Of a stretch of DNA of 9,480 nt, positions 5,287 to 9,480 are shown one piece after another. The stretch comes from an uncultured Elusimicrobiales bacterium. GTDB taxonomy: Bacteria; Elusimicrobiota; Elusimicrobia; Elusimicrobiales; Elusimicrobiaceae. Within the stretch, counting starts at the first letter, position 1; each line of letters begins with the position of its first letter. The notes below the pieces were generated by a model. The model was given only the letters and a program-made list of their open reading frames with translations, was not told the DNA's origin and searched no databases. Location of the stretch: assembly GCA_934644855.1 (NCBI GenBank), contig CAKUDJ010000021.1, forward strand, positions 1-9,480, written 5' to 3'. The translations under genes were made by a program, and so were the position numbers.

Positions 5287-6064
5287 GTTTTGTTTCCTTA
5301 ATAAACAGGGCGTACGCCGCCGCGGCAAGCACCACGGCGCAAACCGCTAATGCCTGCGACGGAGAAAGCCCTAAGATAAATGCGCCGCGGTAATCCCCGC
5401 GGAAAAATTCTATTACAAAACGGATGATTCCGTATCCAATAATGTAGCGGATTAAAATGCTGCCCGCCGTATGTTTTTTTTGATACGCCTTATGCAGGTA
5501 AAAGAATAAAAGCAAATTGCACACCGTTTCATACAGTTGCGTCGGGTGCAGGTGTACCCCTTGTAATTGGGGCGGAACCAAGGTGTGCGGGTCCGTAAAC
5601 GCTACGCCCCACGGGAGCGTAGTAGGTTTGCCGTGGCAGCACCCGGCCAAAAAACAGCCAATGCGCCCCAGGGCGTGCCCGAGCGGCAAGGCCGTAATGA
5701 GGAAATCCGCCGTCGGCAAAATGGGCAGATGTTTCTTTTTCATGTACGCATATAAAGACGCCACGGACAAAATCATCCCGCCGAAAAACACAAACCCATA
5801 GCGGAAATTTTGGAAGATATTGGCTATTTTAGCGGTAAACGTATCGCCCAGCAGCGGCCACGAAAGAATAATGTAAAGCAGTTTACTGCCGATTAACGCC
5901 CCTAAAAAAGCGATAAAAATAATGTTCCAAAAAGTGTCTTTATCTAACTTAACCGTTTGTAAACGGCGTACCAAATACCACGAGGCCGCCGCGTAGCCCA
6001 GCGCGGTCATCAAGCCGTAGCTGGCCAGTTCAAAAGAGCCTATTTTCAGTAATATGGGATGCAT
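5279..6064 (-). CDS. lgt: Prolipoprotein diacylglyceryl transferase
   Basis: Predicted 261-residue inner-membrane enzyme that transfers diacylglycerol from phosphatidylglycerol to the lipobox cysteine of prolipoproteins, the first step of lipoprotein maturation. Seen: multiple hydrophobic segments (about 13-34, 47-70, 89-108, 120-142, 180-192, 203-218, 232-254) and the Lgt signature GHALGRIGCFLAGCCHGKP (129-147) with Arg134. HPTQLYE (173-179) and IIRFVIEFFRGD with Arg215 follow. The canonical GRIGNF is GRIGCF here, in a cysteine-rich variant of the signature that I believe occurs in other bacterial lineages. The ATG overlaps the stop of the preceding hydrolase gene by one base (TAATG), with AAGGAT upstream; its own end overlaps the pseudouridine synthase start by 8 bases. 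Confidence 0.95.
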   Translation of the reverse strand: MHPILLKIGSFELASYGLMTALGYAAASWYLVRRLQTVKLDKDTFWNIIFIAFLGALIGSKLLYIILSWPLLGDTFTAKIANIFQNFRYGFVFFGGMILSVASLYAYMKKKHLPILPTADFLITALPLGHALGRIGCFLAGCCHGKPTTLPWGVAFTDPHTLVPPQLQGVHLHPTQLYETVCNLLLFFYLHKAYQKKHTAGSILIRYIIGYGIIRFVIEFFRGDYRGAFILGLSPSQALAVCAVVLAAAAYALFIKETKHG

Positions 6065-6672
6065 TATAAAATATCCTTATCTTTAATGGCATTACGCATA
6101 AAGGGGTTTGTTTGGCGTTCATAGCTGATGAACGAGCCCGATTTGCCCCCGTAGCTGTGCCCGGCAAAAATTTGGGTATCGTCCGGCAGTTGGGAAAGCC
6201 GGTACAAACTTTTGCGCATTTCGCGCGGGTCGGAAGACGGCAAGTCCACCCGGCCGCACGCCCCCGGGAAAAGGGTATCCCCGGTAAAAAGGGCATCCCC
6301 GATTAAAATGCACACGCCGCCTGCCGTATGGCCCGGGGTAGGGATAATATGCACCTTAAACGGCCCGATTTGCAGGTTTTGCTCCCCTTTGTAGGGTTGC
6401 AGCACCTCGCCGGGTAAACCGCTTAACAGGACGTCGTTTTCTTCTATATAAGCGCGCAACCCGTGGGCCTTTAGTAAAGTTTCGGCCGTTTTGACGTGGT
6501 CAAAGTGTCCGTGGGTAAACAATACGGCCAACAGGTTTAGCTTTTTGGCTTTTAAGGTCTGTTCCAGGGCGTTCATATCCCAGGCGGGGTCAATCAGCAG
6601 GGCGTTTTCATCTTGCGTCACCAGGTAGGTGCAGTTCGCCATGGGGCCTAAATGGATTACTTCTATATTCAT
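6064..6672 (-). CDS. Metallo-beta-lactamase-fold hydrolase (glyoxalase II-like)
   Basis: Predicted 202-residue cytoplasmic metal-dependent hydrolase. Seen: the metal-binding motif THGHFDH (His54, His56, Asp58, His59), PTPGHTAGG (His115), FTGDTLF (Asp132) and AGHSYG (His172), which together complete a two-metal site. The size and GHxxG-type ending match small glyoxalase-II-like proteins such as YcbL rather than full-length GloB, which carries an extra C-terminal helical domain. The substrate is unknown; a thioester such as S-lactoylglutathione, or another small metabolite, is possible. GAGGAT lies 4-9 bases before the ATG and overlaps the stop of the upstream division gene, seven bases away. 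Downstream it shares one base with lgt. Confidence 0.88.
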   Translation of the reverse strand: MNIEVIHLGPMANCTYLVTQDENALLIDPAWDMNALEQTLKAKKLNLLAVLFTHGHFDHVKTAETLLKAHGLRAYIEENDVLLSGLPGEVLQPYKGEQNLQIGPFKVHIIPTPGHTAGGVCILIGDALFTGDTLFPGACGRVDLPSSDPREMRKSLYRLSQLPDDTQIFAGHSYGGKSGSFISYERQTNPFMRNAIKDKDIL

Positions 6673-6679
6673 AAAATCC

Positions 6680-6988
6680 TCATTTTTCCGGTTGGAAACG
6701 GAATTCCGTTTCCCCGGGTTTTGTCATGTGGTAGCGGGTGCGGGCCAATTTTTCTAAATAAACCGGGTCTTGTTTTTGCAAAAGCTCCAACTCCGCCGAT
6801 AGTGCCTGAAAGTCTTTTTCCAGTTGGACGGTTTGTTTGTTGAGTATTTTTAACTCCAATTTATTGTGTACTAAATTGAAAAAACTTCCGCCGAAAATAA
6901 CCAAAACCACTGCTGTAATGCTGATGCACCACAGCAGTAGTTTCTTTTTTTGTTCTTGGGTAGGTGTTTTAGAGCGGCGGGAAATCAT
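6680..6988 (-). CDS. Septum formation initiator family protein (FtsB/DivIC-like)
   Basis: Predicted 102-residue single-pass membrane protein of cell division. Seen: a short basic cytoplasmic N-terminus (QEQKKK), one membrane segment (about 17-40), a heptad-like coiled coil (about 42-72), and the family ending DPVYLEKLARTRYHMTKPGE (74-93). In FtsB and DivIC the coiled coil pairs with FtsL in the FtsQLB/DivIB complex that licenses septal peptidoglycan synthesis. Whether it should be called ftsB or divIC cannot be decided from sequence alone. The ATG overlaps the enolase TGA (ATGA), and eno-ftsB adjacency is known from gammaproteobacteria and other groups, which supports the call. Confidence 0.87.
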   Translation of the reverse strand: MISRRSKTPTQEQKKKLLLWCISITAVVLVIFGGSFFNLVHNKLELKILNKQTVQLEKDFQALSAELELLQKQDPVYLEKLARTRYHMTKPGETEFRFQPEK

Positions 6989-8256
6989 TTCTTAAACACG
7001 TTGTCCTTGGCGTAAACCGCTTTGGCTCCCAATTCCGCCTCTATTTGCAGTAAGCGGTTGTATTTGGCGGTCCGTTCCGCGCGGGCCGGTGCGCCGGTTT
7101 TTATAGCGCCTGCGTTGGTGGCTACGGCCAAATCGGCAATAAAGCTGTCTTCCGTCTCGCCGGAGCGGTGGGAAACAATGGTGGAGTAGCCGGCTTGGTG
7201 GGCCTTTAACATCACGTCCACCGTTTCCGAAACCGTACCGATTTGGTTGAGCTTAATTAAAATAGAGTTGGCCGCTTTTTGCTCAATGCCTTTTTGCAGG
7301 CGCGCCGGGTTGGTGACAAACAAGTCATCCCCTACCAGGTTGATTTTACTGCCCAGTTTTTGCGTAATATGCTGCCACCCGGCCCAATCGTCCTCTTGCA
7401 AGGGGTCTTCTATGGAAACGAGCGGATAGTTTTGGCACCAATGGGCATAAATATCCGTCATTTGGGCGGAAGTATAGGCGGATTTTTCAAAATGATACTG
7501 CCCGTCTTTGTAAAATTCGCTGGCGGCGCAATCCGTGGCCAGGGCCATATCCGGGTGGCCCGCTTTTTGTGCGGCGCTCAAAATGGTTTTGAAAACGTCC
7601 TCGTGCTTGGCAATTTTCGGCGCGAATCCGCCCTCGTCCCCCACGGCAATAACCATGCCTTGTTCCTTCAGCAGGTTTTTTAAGGTGTGGTACGTTTCGC
7701 ACGCGGCGCGCAGGGCCTCACTAAAATTGGGCGCGTGTTGGGGCACAATCATAAATTCCTGCACGTCCAGGCCGGAATCCGCGTGTTTGCCGCCGTTAAT
7801 AATGTTGAGCATGGGGGTAGGCAACAAGTAGCCCTCGGCGGGCAGTTCATACACGCGGCGCAAGTGTTCGTAAAGCGGCAGTTTGGCTTGGTGGCACCCG
7901 GCCCGCAAAACCGCCATGGAAACCGCCAACATGGCATTGGCACCCAAGTTGCTTTTGTTTTCCGTGCCGTCCATGGCAATCAGGCTGTCGTCAATCAGGC
8001 GGATGTCAAACGGGTTCATGCCGGCCAAATGCTGGGAAATTTTATCCACATTGGCCACGGCTTTTAAGACTCCTTTGCCGTTATAGCGCGCACCGCCGTC
8101 ACGCAGTTCCAACGCTTCGTGCGAGCCGGTGGAAGCGCCGCTTGGCACGGCCGCGGTACCGACGGTGCCGTCATCTAAATACACATCCGCCGCAACCGTG
8201 GGGAAGCCGCGGGAATCCAAAATTTCTCTGGCTGTAATTTTTTTTATACGTGTCAT
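6985..8256 (-). CDS. eno: Enolase (phosphopyruvate hydratase)
   Basis: Predicted 423-residue cytoplasmic glycolytic enzyme that interconverts 2-phosphoglycerate and phosphoenolpyruvate with Mg2+. The ATG at 8256 is preferred: GGAGG at 8269-8265 gives 8-base spacing, whereas a GTG at 8262 nearly touches that element. Seen: AREILDSRGFPTV, the substrate loop PSGASTGSHEA, GGKHADSGLDVQEF, and GDEGGF with the acid Glu208. Metal ligands are Asp242, Glu283 and the aspartates of GDDLFVTN. The catalytic base Lys335 lies in ILIKLNQIG, then SHRSGETED with His363, Lys386 in IKTGAP, and RTAKYNRLLQIE. All catalytic residues I can check are present and the length is typical. It lies 35 bases after the phosphohexomutase gene and shares four bases with the division gene. 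Confidence 0.97.
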   Translation of the reverse strand: MTRIKKITAREILDSRGFPTVAADVYLDDGTVGTAAVPSGASTGSHEALELRDGGARYNGKGVLKAVANVDKISQHLAGMNPFDIRLIDDSLIAMDGTENKSNLGANAMLAVSMAVLRAGCHQAKLPLYEHLRRVYELPAEGYLLPTPMLNIINGGKHADSGLDVQEFMIVPQHAPNFSEALRAACETYHTLKNLLKEQGMVIAVGDEGGFAPKIAKHEDVFKTILSAAQKAGHPDMALATDCAASEFYKDGQYHFEKSAYTSAQMTDIYAHWCQNYPLVSIEDPLQEDDWAGWQHITQKLGSKINLVGDDLFVTNPARLQKGIEQKAANSILIKLNQIGTVSETVDVMLKAHQAGYSTIVSHRSGETEDSFIADLAVATNAGAIKTGAPARAERTAKYNRLLQIEAELGAKAVYAKDNVFKK

Positions 8257-8267
8257 TTGCACCCCCT

Positions 8268-8289
8268 CCGGTTGCCTAGGGGCAGCCGG
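8268..8289. other. Hairpin between phosphohexomutase and enolase genes
   Basis: CCGGTTGCC (8268-8276) and GGCAGCCGG (8281-8289) flank a TAGG loop. In mRNA sense (minus strand) eight of nine pairs form with one mismatch, and the 3' arm touches the enolase ribosome binding site at 8269-8265. No T tract follows, so it is not an intrinsic terminator; it might modulate enolase translation or protect an mRNA end. Confidence 0.35.
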
Positions 8290-8291
8290 GG

Positions 8292-9480
8292 TTATATAAT
8301 GCTGTCTATAATTTTTTTGCCTTCTTTAATCAAAGCGGCGGGTATTTTTTCATCCGGGGATTCTGCATACAAACGGATGAGCCGCTCGGTACTGGACGGA
8401 CGGATGGCCAACCAACTGCCGCCTTTCAAAATAAACTTAAATCCGTCCGTGGAGTCAATACGCCAAACGGAAGTTTTATTAATGGAAAGCGGGGGTTTTA
8501 TGTCCAAGCGTTCCATAATACGGTTGATTTCCGTTTCCGTTTTGGGCATACTTACTTTTTGGTCATACAACGGTTTATATTTTTTATAAAAAGCGTTGCG
8601 CAACTGTTTTAAGGTTTTGCCTTCCACCGCCAACATATCCACAATTAAAAAGCACGCAAGCAGGCCGTCTTTATCGGGAATGTGGTTTGCCAGGGCAATC
8701 CCGCCGGATTCTTCCATACCCATTAAATACTGCCCGGTGGTCATCAGTTCCGTAATGTACTTAAACCCTACCGGGGTTTCGCGCAGCATAAGCCCGTGGG
8801 CTTTGGCTACCTGGTCAAACAGGTTGGACGTAATCACGCTGCGGCACACGCGCCCCTTTTTTTGTTTGTTGCGCACAATGTGGTCTAATAGCATGGGGAT
8901 AATTTCGTTGGGGGAAACCCAAGTGCCGTCCGCATCAATAATGCCGAATTTATCGCAATCCGGGTTGCAGGCAATCCCCAAGTGCATTTTTTTGGAAGTC
9001 ACCAATTTTTTGAGTTCTTCCAAACTGACCGGGCCGGCGTTGGGCACTTTACCGCCGAACAACACATCCGTATTTTCATGGATACCTTCTACGGTAATGC
9101 CGTATTTTTCCAGCACCGGGCGGAAATAGTTTTTAGCCGTGCCGAACAGCGGGTCCACCGCAATTTTAAGTTTGGATTTTTTCAGCGCCTTTACGTCCAA
9201 CAGTTTTTCCAAGTGGGCAATATAATCCTTGCGTAAATCCTTGGTAATGCAGGCGGCGGCGTTGATGTAATCAAACTCCGTGGAGGAGGCCTTCAAAATT
9301 TGGGCAGAGGGGGAAGGGATACGGCGTTCAATATCGCTGACGATTTCGTTATTGGCAATACCGCCGTAGTAAGAAATCCACTTAATCCCGTTTACATAAT
9401 ATTCACTTTCGCTGCCGGTGACTACGATGGCCCCCACGGCGCATTCATTTAATACGGTCCAGTCCGCCACCGGGGTGGGC
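8292..9480 (-). CDS. Alpha-D-phosphohexomutase family protein (phosphoglucomutase/phosphomannomutase), 5' partial
   Basis: About 395 residues of a phosphohexomutase; the N-terminus lies beyond base 9480. The frame is open to the edge and reads PTPVADW there, a conserved family segment, so the GTG at 9470 is internal and not a start. Members move phosphate between C1 and C6 of hexoses (glucose or mannose phosphates). Seen: the active-site region VVTGSESE...NGIKW, the metal loop ACNPDCDKFGIID, TPVGFKYI, the sugar-specificity loop MEESGG, and the phosphate-binding IRPSSTERLIRLY near the end. Relative to the common forms TASHNP, DPDADRFG and RPSGTEP, it keeps the phosphoserine but lacks His-Asn-Pro, has Asn for the first metal-loop Asp, and Lys for Arg. 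It is therefore a divergent member; substrate and activity are uncertain. It is the first visible gene of the operon leading to eno. Confidence 0.85.
   Translation of the reverse strand, partial: PTPVADWTVLNECAVGAIVVTGSESEYYVNGIKWISYYGGIANNEIVSDIERRIPSPSAQILKASSTEFDYINAAACITKDLRKDYIAHLEKLLDVKALKKSKLKIAVDPLFGTAKNYFRPVLEKYGITVEGIHENTDVLFGGKVPNAGPVSLEELKKLVTSKKMHLGIACNPDCDKFGIIDADGTWVSPNEIIPMLLDHIVRNKQKKGRVCRSVITSNLFDQVAKAHGLMLRETPVGFKYITELMTTGQYLMGMEESGGIALANHIPDKDGLLACFLIVDMLAVEGKTLKQLRNAFYKKYKPLYDQKVSMPKTETEINRIMERLDIKPPLSINKTSVWRIDSTDGFKFILKGGSWLAIRPSSTERLIRLYAESPDEKIPAALIKEGKKIIDSII

Noticed and set aside
7279..8067. Two plus-strand frames opposite enolase
   Set aside because: Both are antisense shadows of a fully conserved enolase and show no independent evidence of coding.
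8596..9129. 177-codon plus-strand frame opposite the phosphohexomutase gene
   Set aside because: The opposite strand carries ordered phosphohexomutase motifs across the whole stretch. This frame has no ribosome binding site and no recognisable motif.
9468..9470. GTG at 9470 as start of the phosphohexomutase
   Set aside because: The frame continues upstream to the window edge as PTP before VADW, a conserved internal family segment, and the N-terminal portion of domain I would be missing.

Overview
The window looks like the chromosome of a Gram-negative (diderm) bacterium of roughly balanced base composition. Diderm envelope is suggested by a heptose-nucleotide gene (rfaE2/hldE C-terminal type) together with lgt. 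Gene content, synteny and the style of the intergenic repeats would fit a gut-type Elusimicrobiota lineage, but that placement is an impression, not a demonstrated assignment. Genes are tightly packed and lie in two convergent blocks that meet in a gene-poor stretch of about 950 bases.

Plus-strand block (1-3416): the 3' end of accC (biotin carboxylase of acetyl-CoA carboxylase) overlaps rfaE2 (sugar-phosphate nucleotidylyltransferase for ADP-heptose). Next comes a PLP-dependent alpha-oxoamine synthase that most resembles bacterial serine palmitoyltransferases, then an intrinsic terminator, then a 368-residue GNAT-fold acyltransferase of unproven function. Fatty-acid initiation, LPS heptose and a possible sphingoid-base/ceramide pair give this block an envelope-lipid flavour.

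Convergent intergenic region (3417-4371): it holds a strong hairpin terminator after the GNAT gene, a repeat cluster (two copies of a ~48-base palindromic unit flanking three GC-rich palindromes), a minus-strand terminator at 4092-4130, an unassigned ~210-base spacer with long nested complementarity, and the intrinsic terminator of the minus-strand operon. I see no convincing protein gene here.

Minus-strand block (9480 down to 4372), in transcription order: a 5'-truncated phosphohexomutase with an altered active-site loop, enolase, a DivIC/FtsB-like division protein, a glyoxalase-II-like metallo-beta-lactamase-fold hydrolase, lgt (prolipoprotein diacylglyceryl transferase) and an RluA/RluD-family pseudouridine synthase. 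Genes from eno to rluD are separated by 7 bases or overlap by 1-8 bases, so they are almost certainly one transcript with coupled translation, ending at the hairpin just after rluD. The operon mixes lower glycolysis, division, lipoprotein maturation and ribosome modification, as housekeeping operons often do. The promoters of both blocks lie outside the window.
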